A DNA stretch of 64,000 bases from an uncultured Algibacter sp. (GCF_947490405.1 NZ_CANLGU010000001.1:372001-436000), one strand, 5' to 3'; counted from the first letter of the stretch, positions 26,412-37,486 are shown. A program made the numbers and translations. Notes: generated from the sequence alone by a model not told the origin.

Positions 26412-26506
26412 TAGTTTTTAGTTGCTAGTTTTTAGTTATTGGAATCCTAAACTTTAACATTTCAAACAGATTCTTCTAACGTCCAAATACTAATGACTAA
26501 TGACTA
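26412..26506. repeat. Heptamer-periodic repeats in the rpsM-rpsK spacer
   Basis: Four consecutive 7-mers of form TAGTTNN (TAGTTTT, TAGTTGC, TAGTTTT, TAGTTAT; 26412-26439) and, further on, ACTAATG ACTAATG ACTA (26489-26506, TAGTCAT on the minus strand). Both have a 7-bp period, like the TTGTTGG array at 5585. They lie in the transcribed spacer of the ribosomal cluster. Confidence 0.75.
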
Positions 26507-26520
26507 TTTTTAATTATTAA

Positions 26521-26889
26521 TTATGCTTTCTTCTTATTAGCAACAGTTTTTCTTCTACCTTTTCTGGTTCTAGAGTTGTTCTTAGTACGTTGTCCTCTTA
26601 ATGGTAAACCAGCTCTGTGACGAATTCCTCTGAAACACCCAATATCCATTAAACGCTTAATATTTAATTGAGTTTCAGAACGTAATTCACCCTCTATAGT
26701 GTAAGTTCCAACTGCTTCACGAATTCCACTGATGTCATCATCAGTCCAATCCTGAACTTTTGTACTTTCATCAACCTTAGCAGTTGTTAAAATTTCTTTC
26801 GCTCTACTTCTACCTATTCCATAGATATAAGTTAAAGAGATAACTCCTCTCTTATTTTTTGGTATGTCTACACCTGCAATTCTTGCCAT
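26521..26889 (-). CDS. rpsM: 30S ribosomal protein S13
   Basis: 122 aa. Head protein that contacts P-site tRNA and bridges to the 50S subunit. It begins [20 protein letters not shown] and has [15 protein letters not shown], the [20 protein letters not shown] block and a lysine-rich tail ([13 protein letters not shown]). It follows rpmJ by 3 bp, so translation is probably coupled. Confidence 0.98.
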   Translation of the reverse strand: MARIAGVDIPKNKRGVISLTYIYGIGRSRAKEILTTAKVDESTKVQDWTDDDISGIREAVGTYTIEGELRSETQLNIKRLMDIGCFRGIRHRAGLPLRGQRTKNNSRTRKGRRKTVANKKKA

Positions 26890-26892
26890 AGC

Positions 26893-27009
26893 TTATCCTT
26901 GTCTTTGTTTGAATCTAGGATTCTTTTTGTTAATGACGTAAAGTCTTCCTTTTCTACGCACAATTTTACAATCTGCGCTTCTTTTTTTAACTGATGCTCT
27001 TACTTTCAT
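26893..27009 (-). CDS. rpmJ: 50S ribosomal protein L36, zinc-independent form
   Basis: 38 aa ([20 protein letters not shown], then a stretch ending in NPRFKQRQG). Very small, but sequence and position between infA and rpsM are diagnostic. It has a single cysteine and lacks the C-x2-C...C...H zinc ribbon of the classical form, so it is the zinc-independent type. It starts 4 bp after the infA stop. Confidence 0.95.
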   Translation of the reverse strand: MKVRASVKKRSADCKIVRRKGRLYVINKKNPRFKQRQG

Positions 27010-27013
27010 CTTG

Positions 27014-27229
27014 TTAGTATCTATAAGTTATACGAGCCTTAGTTAAATCATAAGGACTCATTTCTAATTTTACTTTATCTCCTGGTAACAACTTGATGTA
27101 ATGCATACGCATCTTACCAGAAATATGTGCTGTCACAATGTGACCATTTTCTAATTCTACACGGAACATCGCATTAGATAATGCTTCTATAATTGTCCCA
27201 TCCTGCTCTATTGCTGCTTGTTTTGCCAT
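27014..27229 (-). CDS. infA: Translation initiation factor IF-1
   Basis: 71 aa OB-fold protein that binds the ribosomal A site during initiation. Signatures: [40 protein letters not shown] and [19 protein letters not shown]. It lies between secY (10-bp gap) and rpmJ, the normal Bacteroidota order. Confidence 0.98.
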   Translation of the reverse strand: MAKQAAIEQDGTIIEALSNAMFRVELENGHIVTAHISGKMRMHYIKLLPGDKVKLEMSPYDLTKARITYRY

Positions 27230-27239
27230 AGTATAATAA

Positions 27240-28598
27240 TTAAGCTACTGCTTTTCTATTTTTACCTGTCTTCATCAAACCATCATAATGTCTATTCAAC
27301 AAATACGAATTGATTTGTTGCATTGTATCAATGGCTACACCTACCATAATTAATAAAGAAGTGCCTCCGAAAAATAAAGCCCATCCTTGTTGTACTCCCA
27401 TTAGTTTAACAACTACTGCTGGCAAAATAGCTATAAGCGCTAAAAAGATTGAACCAGGTAAGGTTATTTGAGACATTATTTTGTCTAAATACTCAGAGGT
27501 TTCTGAACCTGGACGAATACCAGGAATAAAACCACCACTGCGTTTTAAATCATCTGCCATTTTATTGGTAGGCACAGTAATTGCTGTATAAAAGTACGTA
27601 AATACTATGATTAATAAAGCAAATGTAATATTGTAAACTAACCCAAAAATATCAGAATAATTAGTTTGCAACCATGCTCCAAAAGCGGTTTCTTTTAAAA
27701 ACGAAGACCCTCCAATTAAACTAGGAACAAACATAATAGCTTGTGCAAATATAATTGGCATCACACCAGATGCATTTAACTTTAATGGTATATACTGTCT
27801 TGATCCAGCCATGGCACTCTTCTCATAACCTCCAGAAGCAGTCCTTCTTGCATATTGCACGGCAATTTTTCTAACACCCATTACTAACATGATTGATGCC
27901 AAAATAATAACAAACCAAATTACCAACTCAATCAATACCATCATTAAACCTCCGTTTCCTCCACCCTCTAATCTGGTAGCTGAATTTTGTAAAAATGACT
28001 GTGGCAAAGTTGCTATAATACCCACCATAATCAATAATGAAATACCGTTACCAATACCTTTATCAGTGATTTTTTCTCCTAACCACATAGCAAAAATACA
28101 GCCTGTTACTAATATTGTAACCGAAGAGAAATAAAACAAAGGCCCTGTTCCTAGCAAGAAAGCTGTTGTTGGGATACCTAAAGCAGGTAAGCTTGCCAAA
28201 TAACCCGGAGCTTGTAATAAACAGATAGCAATAGTTAACCAACGCGTGATTTGAGTAATTTTCTTTTGTCCACTAGCTCCTTCCTTTTGCAATTTTTGCA
28301 AGTAAGGAATAGCTATACCCATTAATTGTACAACAATAGAAGCAGAAATGTAAGGCATAATACCTAATGCAAATACAGAAGCTCTTGCTAAAGCCCCACC
28401 AGTAAACATATTAAGGATAGTTCCTAAACCACCTCCATCAAAATTACCTGCATAATCAGTGAGTTGAGCAGCATCAATACCTGGTAATGTTACTTGCGCA
28501 CCAAAACGATAAACCAATAACAGTCCCAATGTAACTATGATTCTGTTTCTTAGTTCCTCTATTTTCCAAACATTTTTTATTGATTCTATAAATTTCAT
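27240..28598 (-). CDS. secY: Preprotein translocase subunit SecY
   Basis: 452 aa integral membrane protein with ten hydrophobic segments; the channel of the Sec translocon. Signatures: [20 protein letters not shown] in the first membrane segment, the plug-region [33 protein letters not shown], and the cytosolic loops [13 protein letters not shown] and [17 protein letters not shown] that contact the ribosome and SecA. It follows rplO by 14 bp in the spc operon. Confidence 0.98.
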   Translation of the reverse strand: MKFIESIKNVWKIEELRNRIIVTLGLLLVYRFGAQVTLPGIDAAQLTDYAGNFDGGGLGTILNMFTGGALARASVFALGIMPYISASIVVQLMGIAIPYLQKLQKEGASGQKKITQITRWLTIAICLLQAPGYLASLPALGIPTTAFLLGTGPLFYFSSVTILVTGCIFAMWLGEKITDKGIGNGISLLIMVGIIATLPQSFLQNSATRLEGGGNGGLMMVLIELVIWFVIILASIMLVMGVRKIAVQYARRTASGGYEKSAMAGSRQYIPLKLNASGVMPIIFAQAIMFVPSLIGGSSFLKETAFGAWLQTNYSDIFGLVYNITFALLIIVFTYFYTAITVPTNKMADDLKRSGGFIPGIRPGSETSEYLDKIMSQITLPGSIFLALIAILPAVVVKLMGVQQGWALFFGGTSLLIMVGVAIDTMQQINSYLLNRHYDGLMKTGKNRKAVA

Positions 28599-28612
28599 AC
28601 TTATAATAAGTC

Positions 28613-29065
28613 TTAGATAGTTACGGCTTCTCCTCCAGCAGCTTCAATAGCAGCTTTTGCTGAAGCAGAAAACTTGTGAGCAGATACTTTTAATTTTGCT
28701 TTTAACTCACCTCTTCCTAAAATTTTAACTAGATCATTTTTTCCAGCTAATCTATTAGAAAACAGAGTTTCAAAATTCACAGTGTCTTTTACTTTTTTAT
28801 CATCTACTAACGCTTGTAAAGTATCTAAGTTTATACCTTGATACTCGACACGATTAATATTTGTAAAACCAAACTTTGGCACACGTCTTTGTAATGGCAT
28901 TTGCCCTCCTTCAAATCCTAATTTCTTAGAATATCCAGAACGAGACTTAGCTCCTTTGTGACCACGCGTAGCTGTACCACCTTTTCCTGAACCTTGTCCG
29001 CGACCTACTCGCTTGCCTTGTGTTTTTACCGATCCTTTTGCCGGTTGTAAGTTACTTAAATTCAT
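28613..29065 (-). CDS. rplO: 50S ribosomal protein L15
   Basis: 150 aa. Late-assembly 23S rRNA-binding protein. The glycine/basic N-terminus (LQPAKGSVKTQGKRVGRGQG, GTATRGHKGAKSRSGY) and the VPKFGFTN block identify it. The globular C-terminal part ends KVSAHKFSASAKAAIEAAGG. Located between rpmD and secY. Confidence 0.98.
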   Translation of the reverse strand: MNLSNLQPAKGSVKTQGKRVGRGQGSGKGGTATRGHKGAKSRSGYSKKLGFEGGQMPLQRRVPKFGFTNINRVEYQGINLDTLQALVDDKKVKDTVNFETLFSNRLAGKNDLVKILGRGELKAKLKVSAHKFSASAKAAIEAAGGEAVTI

Positions 29066-29082
29066 TTTTTTAGTTATATATT

Positions 29083-29262
29083 TTAAGCTTCTTGTACAGA
29101 AACTAAATGTGAAACTTTAGCAACCATACCAAGAATGTTTGGTGTAGCCTCATGCTCTTTTACTTGACCAATCTTTTTAAGACCTAGAGCTTCTAAAGTT
29201 CTTTTTTGTCTTTGCGTACGATTGATTGCGCTTTTAACTTTTGTTACTTTAATCTTTGCCAT
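29083..29262 (-). CDS. rpmD: 50S ribosomal protein L30
   Basis: 59 aa: MAKIKVTKVKSAINRTQRQK then RTLEALGLKKIGQVKEHEAT and a short end. The L30 ferredoxin-like core and the position between rpsE and rplO make it secure despite its size. The gap to rpsE is 11 bp and to rplO 17 bp. Confidence 0.96.
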   Translation of the reverse strand: MAKIKVTKVKSAINRTQRQKRTLEALGLKKIGQVKEHEATPNILGMVAKVSHLVSVQEA

Positions 29263-29273
29263 CTCAGTATATA

Positions 29274-29798
29274 TTAAGCGTTAAAAACTTTTTCAAGTGA
29301 AATACCTCTATCTCTTGCAATAGTATTTGCGTCTCTTAACTGTAATAAAGCATCAAAAGTTGCTTTCACTACGTTATGAGGATTTGAAGATCCTTGAGAT
29401 TTTGATAATACATCGTGTACACCAACTGCTTCAAGCACTGTTCTAACAGCACCACCAGCAATAACACCTGTACCAGGAGCAGCTGGAATAATATTTACTC
29501 TTGCTCCACCGTATTTACCTTTTTGCTCATGTGGTAATGTTCCTTTGATAATTGGAATTCTAACTAAGTTTTTCTTAGCATCTTCAACAGCTTTTGCTAT
29601 CGCACTAGCTACATCTTTAGATTTCCCTAAACCTTGTCCTACAACACCAGCTTCATCACCAACTACAACAATAGCCGAAAAACCAAATGCTCTACCACCC
29701 TTAGTTACTTTAGTTACCCTTTGTACACCAACTAAACGATCTTTAAGATCTAATCCACCTGGTTTTACTAATTCTGCACTTTTATATTTTTGAAACAT
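29274..29798 (-). CDS. rpsE: 30S ribosomal protein S5
   Basis: 174 aa. Protein important for decoding fidelity. The S5 double-stranded RNA-binding domain reads [20 protein letters not shown] and [20 protein letters not shown]; the C-terminal domain has [20 protein letters not shown] and the [19 protein letters not shown] block. Spc-operon order rplR-rpsE-rpmD. Confidence 0.98.
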   Translation of the reverse strand: MFQKYKSAELVKPGGLDLKDRLVGVQRVTKVTKGGRAFGFSAIVVVGDEAGVVGQGLGKSKDVASAIAKAVEDAKKNLVRIPIIKGTLPHEQKGKYGGARVNIIPAAPGTGVIAGGAVRTVLEAVGVHDVLSKSQGSSNPHNVVKATFDALLQLRDANTIARDRGISLEKVFNA

Positions 29799-29807
29799 AA
29801 TAATATC

Positions 29808-30164
29808 TTAAAATTTTAGTCCTGCTTCTCTAGCTCCTTCAGCTAATTGTTTAACTCTACCGTGGTATAAATAACCACCTCTATCAAAAGAGACAGTTTC
29901 TACACCAGCTTTTAAAGCTTTTTCAGCAAGTGCTTTACCTACTAATTTAGCTACCTCAGATTTAGTTGCTTTTGCAGCACTAATATTTTTATCTCTTGAA
30001 GATGCTGCACTTATAGTTTTACCAGTAACATCATCTACTAATTGAGCATAAATTTCTTTATTACTTCTGTAAACAGCTAACCTAGGTCTTGCTTCTGTAC
30101 CAGAAACAACCTTACGGATTCTGTTTTTTATCCTTAATCTTCTATCGTTCTTTGTCAATGCCAT
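29808..30164 (-). CDS. rplR: 50S ribosomal protein L18
   Basis: 118 aa. Binds 5S rRNA in the central protuberance. Recognised by the basic N-terminus ([19 protein letters not shown]), [20 protein letters not shown] and the C-terminal [20 protein letters not shown]. It follows rplF by 11 bp. Confidence 0.98.
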   Translation of the reverse strand: MALTKNDRRLRIKNRIRKVVSGTEARPRLAVYRSNKEIYAQLVDDVTGKTISAASSRDKNISAAKATKSEVAKLVGKALAEKALKAGVETVSFDRGGYLYHGRVKQLAEGAREAGLKF

Positions 30165-30175
30165 AACCTTAATTA

Positions 30176-30718
30176 TTAAGCTGATTTACCTGCTTTTCTT
30201 CTTAATTCTTCACCAACAAACTTGATTCCTTTTCCTTTGTATGGTTCAGGCTTTCTAAATCCTCTAATTTTAGCAGCCACTTGACCAACAAGTTGTTTAT
30301 CAAATGATGTTAGTTTAACTATTGGATTTTTTCCTTTTTCTGATATTGTTTCAACTTTTACTTCAGGAGCAATATTTAAAACAATATTATGAGAATATCC
30401 TAAGGCTAAATCTAATTTTTGTCCTTGGTTTGATGCTCTGTAACCTACACCTACCAATTCTAATTCTTTAGTCCACCCTTTAGATACTCCTTCAATCATA
30501 TTATGCATTAATGATCTGTATAAACCATGTTTTGCTTTCTGATCTTTAGTATCAGAAGATCGTGTTACCATAACATTTCCTTCTTCTACTTTAATTTCAA
30601 TAGAGTCGTAATTTTGTGTTAACTCTCCTAATTTTCCTTTTACAGTTACTACGTTATCTTTAACATCAACTGTTACACCTTCTGGAATGGCTACTGGATT
30701 ATTTCCTATTCTTGACAT
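30176..30718 (-). CDS. rplF: 50S ribosomal protein L6
   Basis: 180 aa with two repeated L6 folds, located near the factor-binding site. [20 protein letters not shown] opens it; [20 protein letters not shown] and the C-terminal [20 protein letters not shown] signature are clear. 18 bp after rpsH. Confidence 0.98.
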   Translation of the reverse strand: MSRIGNNPVAIPEGVTVDVKDNVVTVKGKLGELTQNYDSIEIKVEEGNVMVTRSSDTKDQKAKHGLYRSLMHNMIEGVSKGWTKELELVGVGYRASNQGQKLDLALGYSHNIVLNIAPEVKVETISEKGKNPIVKLTSFDKQLVGQVAAKIRGFRKPEPYKGKGIKFVGEELRRKAGKSA

Positions 30719-30736
30719 TTCTTTCTGGCTTTAAAA

Positions 30737-31135
30737 TTAGTAAACGTAACATAAAACTTCACCACCTACATTATCTCTTTTAGCTTGCTTGCCTGTCATA
30801 ACTCCATGAGAAGTTGAAACAATAGCAATACCTAAACCGTTTAAGATACGTGGTAAATCATTAGCACCAGCATACTTACGTAAACCTGGTGTACTAATAC
30901 GTTGAAGTTTCTTGATTACTGGTTCTTTTGTTTCTTTATTGTATTTAAGAGCTATTTTAATAGTCCCTTGTACAGAAGAATCATCAAACTTGTAACTTAA
31001 AATATATCCTTGTTCGAATAATATTTTAGTAATGTCTTTTTTAAGATTAGACGCAGGAATCTCTACCACTCTGTGGTTAGCACGCACTGCATTTCTAATT
31101 CTTGTCAAAAAATCCGCAATTGGATCTGAGTACAT
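30737..31135 (-). CDS. rpsH: 30S ribosomal protein S8
   Basis: 132 aa. Central-domain 16S rRNA-binding protein; S8 represses the spc operon in enteric bacteria. Signatures: SDPIADFLTRIRNAVRANHR, KPVIKKLQRIS-like PVIKKLQRISTPGLR, and the C-terminal GIAIVSTSHGVMTGKQAKRD with VGGEVLCYVY. A 68-bp spacer separates it from rpsN. Confidence 0.98.
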   Translation of the reverse strand: MYSDPIADFLTRIRNAVRANHRVVEIPASNLKKDITKILFEQGYILSYKFDDSSVQGTIKIALKYNKETKEPVIKKLQRISTPGLRKYAGANDLPRILNGLGIAIVSTSHGVMTGKQAKRDNVGGEVLCYVY

Positions 31136-31203
31136 AATGAATTGATTTTGTGGTCTTGGTTTTCGAACTATTTCGAACCTTAAACCTGATTATTTAAATA
31201 ATA

Positions 31204-31473
31204 TTACCAACTAGCTTTTTTAACTCCGGGAATAAGACCTTGATTAGCCATTTCTCTAAAAGTTACACGAGAGATTCCGAAAGTTCTCATATACCCTTTT
31301 GGTCTCCCTGTTAATTTACATCTATTATGCTGACGTATAGGAGATGCGTTTTTTGGCAGCTTTTGTAATGCTTCATAATCTCCAGCTTCTTTTAAAGCTT
31401 TACGTTTGGCTGCATACTTAGCTACTGTTTTAGCTCTTTTTACCTCACGGGCTTTCATTGATTCTTTAGCCAT
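31204..31473 (-). CDS. rpsN: 30S ribosomal protein S14, zinc-independent form
   Basis: 89 aa. The length and the lack of a C-x2-C pair mark the long zinc-free type. Basic N-terminus ([20 protein letters not shown]) and the [20 protein letters not shown] signature with ending [11 protein letters not shown]. It follows rplE by 3 bp. Confidence 0.98.
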   Translation of the reverse strand: MAKESMKAREVKRAKTVAKYAAKRKALKEAGDYEALQKLPKNASPIRQHNRCKLTGRPKGYMRTFGISRVTFREMANQGLIPGVKKASW

Positions 31474-31476
31474 ATC

Positions 31477-32028
31477 TTAGTTCTTTTTAAAAGGTAACCC
31501 TAATTCAGTTAATAATGATTTTGCTTCTTTATCGGTGTCTGCGGTAGTTACAAAAGTAATATCCATACCAGAAATCTTATTCACTTTGTCAATATTTATT
31601 TCTGGAAAGATAATTTGCTCGGTAATACCTAAATTGTAATTACCTCTACCATCAAATCCTGTAGCTTTTATTCCATTAAAATCTCTAACACGTGGTAGTG
31701 CAGAAGTTACTAAACGATCTAAAAACTCATACATTCTTTCACCACGTAAAGTTACTTTTGCACCAATTGGCATACCCTTACGTAATTTAAAAGATGCAAC
31801 ATCTTTTTTAGATAATGTAGATATCGCTTTCTGTCCAGAAATAGTAGTTAATTCCTCAACAGCATAGTCAATTAACTTTTTGTCTGCAACTGCTGCTCCA
31901 ACCCCTTTAGATATTACTATCTTAGAAAGCTTAGGAACTTGCATTACATTTTTATATCCAAATTCGTCTGTAAGAGCTGCAATTACTCTGCTTTTATACT
32001 CTTCTTTAAGTCTTGGTAAATATGCCAT
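31477..32028 (-). CDS. rplE: 50S ribosomal protein L5
   Basis: 183 aa. Binds 5S rRNA and contacts S13 and P-site tRNA. Blocks: [59 protein letters not shown] and the C-terminal [20 protein letters not shown]. It follows rplX by 2 bp. Confidence 0.98.
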   Translation of the reverse strand: MAYLPRLKEEYKSRVIAALTDEFGYKNVMQVPKLSKIVISKGVGAAVADKKLIDYAVEELTTISGQKAISTLSKKDVASFKLRKGMPIGAKVTLRGERMYEFLDRLVTSALPRVRDFNGIKATGFDGRGNYNLGITEQIIFPEINIDKVNKISGMDITFVTTADTDKEAKSLLTELGLPFKKN

Positions 32029-32030
32029 AA

Positions 32031-32342
32031 CTATATTACTTCGTTAGATTTTGTTGAAAATCTTTCTTTTTTATCACCTTCTATTCTATAACCAACTCTA
32101 GTTGTTTCTCCTTTAGAAGTCAACAATGATAAGTTAGAAATATGAATAGCAGCTTCTTTCTCTACGATTCCGCCTTGTGGGTTTTGTGCACTTGGTTTAG
32201 TATGTTTCTTAACCATGTTAACACCCTCAACGATCGCTTTGTTCTTTGCTATTAATACTTTTTGTACTTTACCTTCGGAACCTTTATGGTCTCCAGCAAT
32301 TACTTTTACAGTATCTCCAGTTTTTATTTTAAGCTTTGTCAT
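32031..32342 (-). CDS. rplX: 50S ribosomal protein L24
   Basis: 103 aa. Assembly initiator protein with a KOW motif at the N-terminus ([20 protein letters not shown]) and [20 protein letters not shown], the family signature. Located between rplN and rplE. Confidence 0.98.
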   Translation of the reverse strand: MTKLKIKTGDTVKVIAGDHKGSEGKVQKVLIAKNKAIVEGVNMVKKHTKPSAQNPQGGIVEKEAAIHISNLSLLTSKGETTRVGYRIEGDKKERFSTKSNEVI

Positions 32343-32357
32343 CTTACAAATAATGTA

Positions 32358-32726
32358 TTAAAGCACCTCTGGCGCTAATGATACAATCTTCATGAATTGT
32401 TTATCACGAAGTTCTCTAGCAACAGGACCAAAAACACGTGTTCCTCTCATTTCACCCGTTGGGTTTAATAAAACACAAGCATTATCATCAAATCTTATAT
32501 AAGATCCGTCTGGTCTTCTTACTTCTTTCTTGGTACGAACAACTACTGCTGTAGAAACCGCTTTTTTCTTAATATTTCCATTAGGAGTTGCATCCTTTAC
32601 AGAAACAACTATTTTGTCTCCAACAGAAGCATATCTTCTTTTAGTACCACCCAAAACACGGATAACTAAAACCTCTTTTGCTCCAGTATTGTCTGCTACT
32701 TTTATTCTTGATTCTTGCTGTAACAT
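32358..32726 (-). CDS. rplN: 50S ribosomal protein L14
   Basis: 122 aa. Beta-barrel protein forming an intersubunit bridge. [20 protein letters not shown] is the hallmark N-terminus, with [20 protein letters not shown] and [20 protein letters not shown] at the end. 2 bp after rpsQ. Confidence 0.98.
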   Translation of the reverse strand: MLQQESRIKVADNTGAKEVLVIRVLGGTKRRYASVGDKIVVSVKDATPNGNIKKKAVSTAVVVRTKKEVRRPDGSYIRFDDNACVLLNPTGEMRGTRVFGPVARELRDKQFMKIVSLAPEVL

Positions 32727-32728
32727 AA

Positions 32729-32986
32729 TTATTTAGCTCTTTCTAGGATTTCTACTAATCTCCAACATTTAGATTTACTCATAGGTCTTGTTTCCATGAT
32801 TCTAACAGTATCACCTTCGTTGCAGTCATTTGTTTCGTCGTGTGCTACGTACTTTTTTGTTTTTAGTACGAACTTACCATACATAGGATGCTTTACTTTT
32901 TTCACCTCAGAAACCACAATAGATTTCTGCATTTTGTTACTTGTAACAACTCCTATACGTTCTTTTCTTAAATTTCTTGTTTCCAT
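32729..32986 (-). CDS. rpsQ: 30S ribosomal protein S17
   Basis: 85 aa OB-fold assembly protein. [39 protein letters not shown] and [20 protein letters not shown] are the family blocks. 12 bp after rpmC. Confidence 0.98.
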   Translation of the reverse strand: METRNLRKERIGVVTSNKMQKSIVVSEVKKVKHPMYGKFVLKTKKYVAHDETNDCNEGDTVRIMETRPMSKSKCWRLVEILERAK

Positions 32987-32998
32987 CTTTAAGCAGAA

Positions 32999-33190
32999 TT
33001 ATTGTGAATCTCTTTTAGTTAATTCAGTCGCAATTCTAGCTACAGTTCTTCTAATTGAACGTAACTGAATTGGGTTTTCTAAAGGAGATATAGCATGAGC
33101 CAATTTTAGGTCTGAATAACTCTTTTTTGTTTCACTAAGTTTTTCTTGTAACTCAGCTACCGATAATTCTTTAATTTCTGATTGTTTCAT
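32999..33190 (-). CDS. rpmC: 50S ribosomal protein L29
   Basis: 63 aa from the second of two adjacent ATG codons (MKQSEIKELSV); the first, at 33193, would add one Met. Two-helix protein near the exit tunnel. ELQEKLSETKKSYSDLKLAH and PIQLRSIRRTVARIATELTK are diagnostic. Between rplP and rpsQ. Confidence 0.96.
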   Translation of the reverse strand: MKQSEIKELSVAELQEKLSETKKSYSDLKLAHAISPLENPIQLRSIRRTVARIATELTKRDSQ

Positions 33191-33202
33191 CATCTTAAAT
33201 TA

Positions 33203-33622
33203 TTATGCTTCGTAATCTCGAGCAATTATAAACTTAGTTTTAACTGGTAGTTTTTGTGCTGCTAAACGCAATGCTTCACGAGCAACGTCTAATGGCACAC
33301 CACCTACTTCAAATAAAACACGACCTGGTCTACATACAGCTACCCATAATTCAACAGCTCCTTTACCTTTACCCATACGTACTTCAAGAGGCTTTTTTGT
33401 GATAGGCTTGTCTGGAAATATTTTAATCCAAAGTTGACCTTCTCTTTTCATGTAACGTGTAGCGGCAATACGTGCTGCTTCAATTTGACGTGCAGTAATA
33501 AACGTAGCGTCTAATGCTTTTATTCCAAAAGTACCGCTTGAAAGTTGATGTCCTCTACCAGAGAGACCTTTCATACGTCCTTTTTGTTGTTTACGAAATT
33601 TTGTTCTTTTAGGCTGTAACAT
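33203..33622 (-). CDS. rplP: 50S ribosomal protein L16
   Basis: 139 aa. Organises the tRNA-binding region of the 50S subunit. [40 protein letters not shown] and the [20 protein letters not shown] signature are all present. 21 bp after rpsC. Confidence 0.98.
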   Translation of the reverse strand: MLQPKRTKFRKQQKGRMKGLSGRGHQLSSGTFGIKALDATFITARQIEAARIAATRYMKREGQLWIKIFPDKPITKKPLEVRMGKGKGAVELWVAVCRPGRVLFEVGGVPLDVAREALRLAAQKLPVKTKFIIARDYEA

Positions 33623-33643
33623 TTTTCTTTACTTTATAAAAAA

Positions 33644-34360
33644 TTACTTTCTACGACGAGGTCCTTTGTTTCCTCTTCCTGCTCCACCTTTTCCACCTTT
33701 TTTGGATAAACCAACCAGCGGAGAAAGCTCTCTTTTACCATATACTTCACCTTTCATGATCCATACTTTAACACCTAATCTACCGTAAGTAGTATGTGCT
33801 TCTACTAAAGCATAATCAATATCGGCTCTAAAAGTTGATAAAGGAATACGTCCTTCTTTGTAGTGCTCAGAACGTGCCATTTCAGCTCCGTTTAAACGCC
33901 CACTAATCTGAATTTTAATTCCTTCTGCGTTCATACGCATAGTAGCAGCAATAGCCATTTTGATAGCACGACGGTAAGAGATACGATTCTCTATTTGACG
34001 TGCAATACTTGATCCTACTAAAAATGCGTCAAGTTCAGGTCTTTTAATTTCAAAGATGTTAATCTGAACTTCTTTTCCAGTAATTTTTTTAAGCTCTTCT
34101 TTTAACTTGTCTACCTCTTGACCACCTTTTCCGATAATAATACCAGGTCTAGCAGTAGTGATAGTAACGGTTACAAGTTTCAAAGTTCTTTCAATAATTA
34201 CTCTACTTACACTAGCTTTAGATAAACGCGCGTGAACGTATTTTCTAATCTTATCGTCTTCGGCAAGTTTATCACCATAATCGTTTCCTCCGTACCAGTT
34301 TGATTCCCATCCTCTGATAATTCCTAAGCGATTTCCGATTGGATTTGTTTTTTGTCCCAT
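33644..34360 (-). CDS. rpsC: 30S ribosomal protein S3
   Basis: 238 aa from the ATG at 34360 ([20 protein letters not shown]). Lines the mRNA entry tunnel. The KH domain has [20 protein letters not shown]; the C-terminal domain has [20 protein letters not shown] and [15 protein letters not shown], with a basic [16 protein letters not shown] tail. It begins 7 bp after rplV. Confidence 0.98.
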   Translation of the reverse strand: MGQKTNPIGNRLGIIRGWESNWYGGNDYGDKLAEDDKIRKYVHARLSKASVSRVIIERTLKLVTVTITTARPGIIIGKGGQEVDKLKEELKKITGKEVQINIFEIKRPELDAFLVGSSIARQIENRISYRRAIKMAIAATMRMNAEGIKIQISGRLNGAEMARSEHYKEGRIPLSTFRADIDYALVEAHTTYGRLGVKVWIMKGEVYGKRELSPLVGLSKKGGKGGAGRGNKGPRRRK

Positions 34361-34367
34361 ACTCTTA

Positions 34368-34775
34368 TTAAGCTTGTGTGTTATTGTTAGCTCCAACCAC
34401 TAATGTTACATGGTTTGAACGTTTTCTAATTCTGTGTGCACGACCTTGTGGTGCTGGACGTAATCTTTTTAACATAGATCCGCTATCCACTTTAATCTCT
34501 TTTACAAATAATTCTGCAGTTTCAACATCAGCATCTTCATTTTTTGATTGCCAGTTAGCGATAGCTGATAATAACAACTTCTCTAAACGACCTGATGCTT
34601 CTTTATTATTGAACTTTAAGATATTTAGTGCATTTTCTACCTTTTCGCCTCTTACTAAATCAGCTACTAAGCGCATTTTTCTTGGTGATGTAGGACAATT
34701 ATTAAGTTTTGCAAAAGCAATTTGTTTTTTTGCTTCCTTAATAGCGTCTGCCATTTGTTTTTTACGACTTCCCAT
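34368..34775 (-). CDS. rplV: 50S ribosomal protein L22
   Basis: 135 aa. Its beta-hairpin lines the exit tunnel at the macrolide-relevant constriction. [20 protein letters not shown], the [20 protein letters not shown] hairpin and [11 protein letters not shown] identify it. 6 bp after rpsS. Confidence 0.98.
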   Translation of the reverse strand: MGSRKKQMADAIKEAKKQIAFAKLNNCPTSPRKMRLVADLVRGEKVENALNILKFNNKEASGRLEKLLLSAIANWQSKNEDADVETAELFVKEIKVDSGSMLKRLRPAPQGRAHRIRKRSNHVTLVVGANNNTQA

Positions 34776-34781
34776 AGCTTA

Positions 34782-35060
34782 CTACTTTTTACCTTTATTT
34801 TTAGCACCGGCATGTCCACGGAATGAACGTGTTGGTGAAAATTCTCCTAATTTATGACCTACCATGTTTTCAGTTACATAAACTGGCACAAATTGACGGC
34901 CATTGTGTACTGCTATAGTTTGTCCAACAAAATCTGGAGTAATCATACTAGCACGAGACCAAGTCTTGATTACTGTTTTTTTGTTAGCCTCGACATTAGC
35001 CGCAACTTTTCTTTCTAATTTATAATGAACGTAAGGTCCTTTTTTTAATGATCTTGCCAT
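34782..35060 (-). CDS. rpsS: 30S ribosomal protein S19
   Basis: 92 aa. Head protein that pairs with S13. [39 protein letters not shown] and [20 protein letters not shown] are standard. 3 bp after rplB. Confidence 0.98.
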   Translation of the reverse strand: MARSLKKGPYVHYKLERKVAANVEANKKTVIKTWSRASMITPDFVGQTIAVHNGRQFVPVYVTENMVGHKLGEFSPTRSFRGHAGAKNKGKK

Positions 35061-35063
35061 GTC

Positions 35064-35891
35064 TTATTTCTTTCTACGTTCTACAATATATTTATTACTT
35101 GCTTTAGTCTTAGAACGGGTTCTGTAACCTTTAGCTGGAATACCGTTTCTAGAACGAGGATGTCCACCTGCAGATTTACCTTCACCACCACCCATTGGAT
35201 GATCCACCGGATTCATTACAACTGGTCTTGTTCTTGGACGTCTTCCTAACCATCTTGTTCTACCTGCTTTTCCACCAACAAGTAACTGGTGATCTGAGTT
35301 AGAAATAACACCTATAGTAGCCATACAGTTAGCAAGAATTAATCTTGTTTCACCTGATGGTAATTTTATAGTTGCAAACTTACCATCTCTTGCCATTAAC
35401 TGAGCAAATGCACCTGCACTACGTGCCATAACAGCACCTTGACCAGGGCGTAACTCAACACATGAAATGATAGTTCCTAATGGAATTTCACTTAATGGCA
35501 TTGCATTTCCAATTTCTGGCGCAACACCTTCTTTACCTGATACTACATTTTGCCCAACCTGTAAACCATTTTGTGCAATAATGTATCTTTTTTCGCCATC
35601 TTGATAGTTCAATAGTGCAATAAAAGCAGTTCTGTTTGGATCATATTCTATCGATTTAACTTCACCAGGAATTCCAGCTTTGTCTCTTTTAAAATCGATA
35701 ATACGATACTTTTTCTTATGACCTCCACCAATGTAGCGCATGGTCATTTTTCCTCGATTGTTTCTACCACCAGACCTTTTGTTCGGAACGAGTAAACTCT
35801 TTTCCGGCTTATCAGTAGTAATGGCATCGTAACCGTTTACTACTCTAAATCGCTGTCCTGGTGTGATTGGTTTTAATTTTCTTACTGACAT
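35064..35891 (-). CDS. rplB: 50S ribosomal protein L2
   Basis: 275 aa. Essential for peptidyl-transferase centre assembly. Blocks: [40 protein letters not shown], and the C-terminal [20 protein letters not shown] containing the conserved histidine. 10 bp after rplW. Confidence 0.98.
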   Translation of the reverse strand: MSVRKLKPITPGQRFRVVNGYDAITTDKPEKSLLVPNKRSGGRNNRGKMTMRYIGGGHKKKYRIIDFKRDKAGIPGEVKSIEYDPNRTAFIALLNYQDGEKRYIIAQNGLQVGQNVVSGKEGVAPEIGNAMPLSEIPLGTIISCVELRPGQGAVMARSAGAFAQLMARDGKFATIKLPSGETRLILANCMATIGVISNSDHQLLVGGKAGRTRWLGRRPRTRPVVMNPVDHPMGGGEGKSAGGHPRSRNGIPAKGYRTRSKTKASNKYIVERRKK

Positions 35892-35901
35892 TGTTGTCTA
35901 A

Positions 35902-36192
35902 TTACATGTTACTGTATAAATCAATCATTTCACCTTCCGCCAGTTGTACAACTGCCTTTTTAACAGCATTTGTTTTACCATGTTGAATACCAGTTTTTGT
36001 ATACTTGGTACTTCTATCTGGACGGACATTTATAGTACGAACTTTTTCAACAGAAACTCCGTAAGTGGCTTCTACCGCTTTCTTGATTTCTACCTTGTTC
36101 GCCTTTGTATTCACTGAGAACCAATAGCAGTTTTTTAACTCACTATCAGCTGTCGCTTTTTCTGTGATTATAGGTTTAATTAAGATACTCAT
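35902..36192 (-). CDS. rplW: 50S ribosomal protein L23
   Basis: 96 aa. Docking site for trigger factor and SRP at the tunnel exit. SILIKPIITEKATADSELKN, YWFSVNTKANKVEIKKAVEA and the VEKVRTINVRPDRS region are typical. 7 bp after rplD. Confidence 0.98.
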   Translation of the reverse strand: MSILIKPIITEKATADSELKNCYWFSVNTKANKVEIKKAVEATYGVSVEKVRTINVRPDRSTKYTKTGIQHGKTNAVKKAVVQLAEGEMIDLYSNM

Positions 36193-36199
36193 CTGTTTC

Positions 36200-36829
36200 T
36201 TATTTACTTAAGTTTGTTTTTATTCCTTCTAAGGCACCTTCCAAAAGCACTACTTGATTAGCATTTAGTATCTTGTAAGTGCTTAATTCTGAAGAAGTTA
36301 TAACCTCAGAACCTTTTAAATTGCGCGATGACAAATATACGTTATTATTTGACCCACCCAACACAAACAGCGTTTTTTTGTTTTCTAGCTCTAAAGCCTT
36401 TAAAACCGCTGTAAAGTTTTTAGTTTTTGGAGCATCAAAATTAAAGTCCTCTAGAACTGTAATTGACTTCTCTCCTGCTTTGATACTTAATGCAGATTTA
36501 CGTGCTAAACGCTTTAAGTTTTTATTAAGTTTAAAACTGTAATTTCTTGGTCTTGGACCGAACATACGACCTCCACCTTTAAATACACCAGACTTAATAC
36601 TACCTGCTCTTGCAGTACCTGTTCCTTTTTGTTTTTTAATCTTACGTGTTGATCCAGCAATCTCTCCTCTTTCTTTAGATTTGTGAGTACCTTGTCTTTG
36701 GTTGGCTAAATATTGCTTAACATCCAAATACACTGCATGATTATTAGGTTCAATAGCAAACACATCTTTAGAAAGGTCTGCCTTTCTACCTGTGTCTTTT
36801 CCGTTTATATCTAAAACTGCTACTTTCAT
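36200..36829 (-). CDS. rplD: 50S ribosomal protein L4
   Basis: 209 aa from the ATG at 36829, which overlaps the rplC stop in a TAATG junction. Part of the exit tunnel constriction; L4 represses the S10 operon in enteric bacteria. [20 protein letters not shown], the loop [20 protein letters not shown] and [19 protein letters not shown] are diagnostic. Confidence 0.98.
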   Translation of the reverse strand: MKVAVLDINGKDTGRKADLSKDVFAIEPNNHAVYLDVKQYLANQRQGTHKSKERGEIAGSTRKIKKQKGTGTARAGSIKSGVFKGGGRMFGPRPRNYSFKLNKNLKRLARKSALSIKAGEKSITVLEDFNFDAPKTKNFTAVLKALELENKKTLFVLGGSNNNVYLSSRNLKGSEVITSSELSTYKILNANQVVLLEGALEGIKTNLSK

Positions 36830-37446
36830 TACTTCTGAATTGTTACATAAGCGTTTTTGTGTCCTGGTACGCAACCTTTAACAACAAGTATATTCTTTTC
36901 AGAAACTACTTTTAAAACTCTTAAATTTTGAACTTTCACTTTTTCTCCTCCCATTCTTCCGGCCATTTTCATGCCTTTGAATACTCTTGCAGGATAAGAT
37001 GCAGCTCCAATAGAACCTGGTGCTCTTAAACGGTTATGTTGACCGTGAGTAGCTTGACCTACACCACCAAAACCATGACGTTTTACAACACCTTGAAACC
37101 CCTTACCTTTTGATGTACCTGCTATATCAACAAACTCACCTTCAGCGAAATGTTCTACAGTGATAGCATCCCCTAATTTGTACTCCGCATCAAAACCTTT
37201 GAATTCAACAACTTTGCGTTTTACAGAAGTACCCGCTTTTTTAGCATGACCTAAGTCTGCTTTAGTAGCGCTTTTTTCTGTCGCGTCATCGAAACCTAAT
37301 TGAATAGCTTTATAACCATCAACTTCTTCAGTTCTGACTTGGGTAACGATACATGGTCCAGCTTCGATTACTGTGCAAGGAATGTTCTTCCCATTTTCAT
37401 CAAAGATGCTGGTCATACCGATTTTTTTTCCAATTAACCCAGACAT
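36829..37446 (-). CDS. rplC: 50S ribosomal protein L3
   Basis: 205 aa. Early assembly protein reaching to the peptidyl-transferase centre. [40 protein letters not shown] and [20 protein letters not shown] mark it. It follows rpsJ after a 142-bp gap with a hairpin, unlike the tight spacing elsewhere, and ends in a TAATG overlap with rplD. Confidence 0.98.
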   Translation of the reverse strand: MSGLIGKKIGMTSIFDENGKNIPCTVIEAGPCIVTQVRTEEVDGYKAIQLGFDDATEKSATKADLGHAKKAGTSVKRKVVEFKGFDAEYKLGDAITVEHFAEGEFVDIAGTSKGKGFQGVVKRHGFGGVGQATHGQHNRLRAPGSIGAASYPARVFKGMKMAGRMGGEKVKVQNLRVLKVVSEKNILVVKGCVPGHKNAYVTIQK

Positions 37447-37486
37447 ATTTATTAAATTTAATTTATTATTATTTGTTATTTAAAAC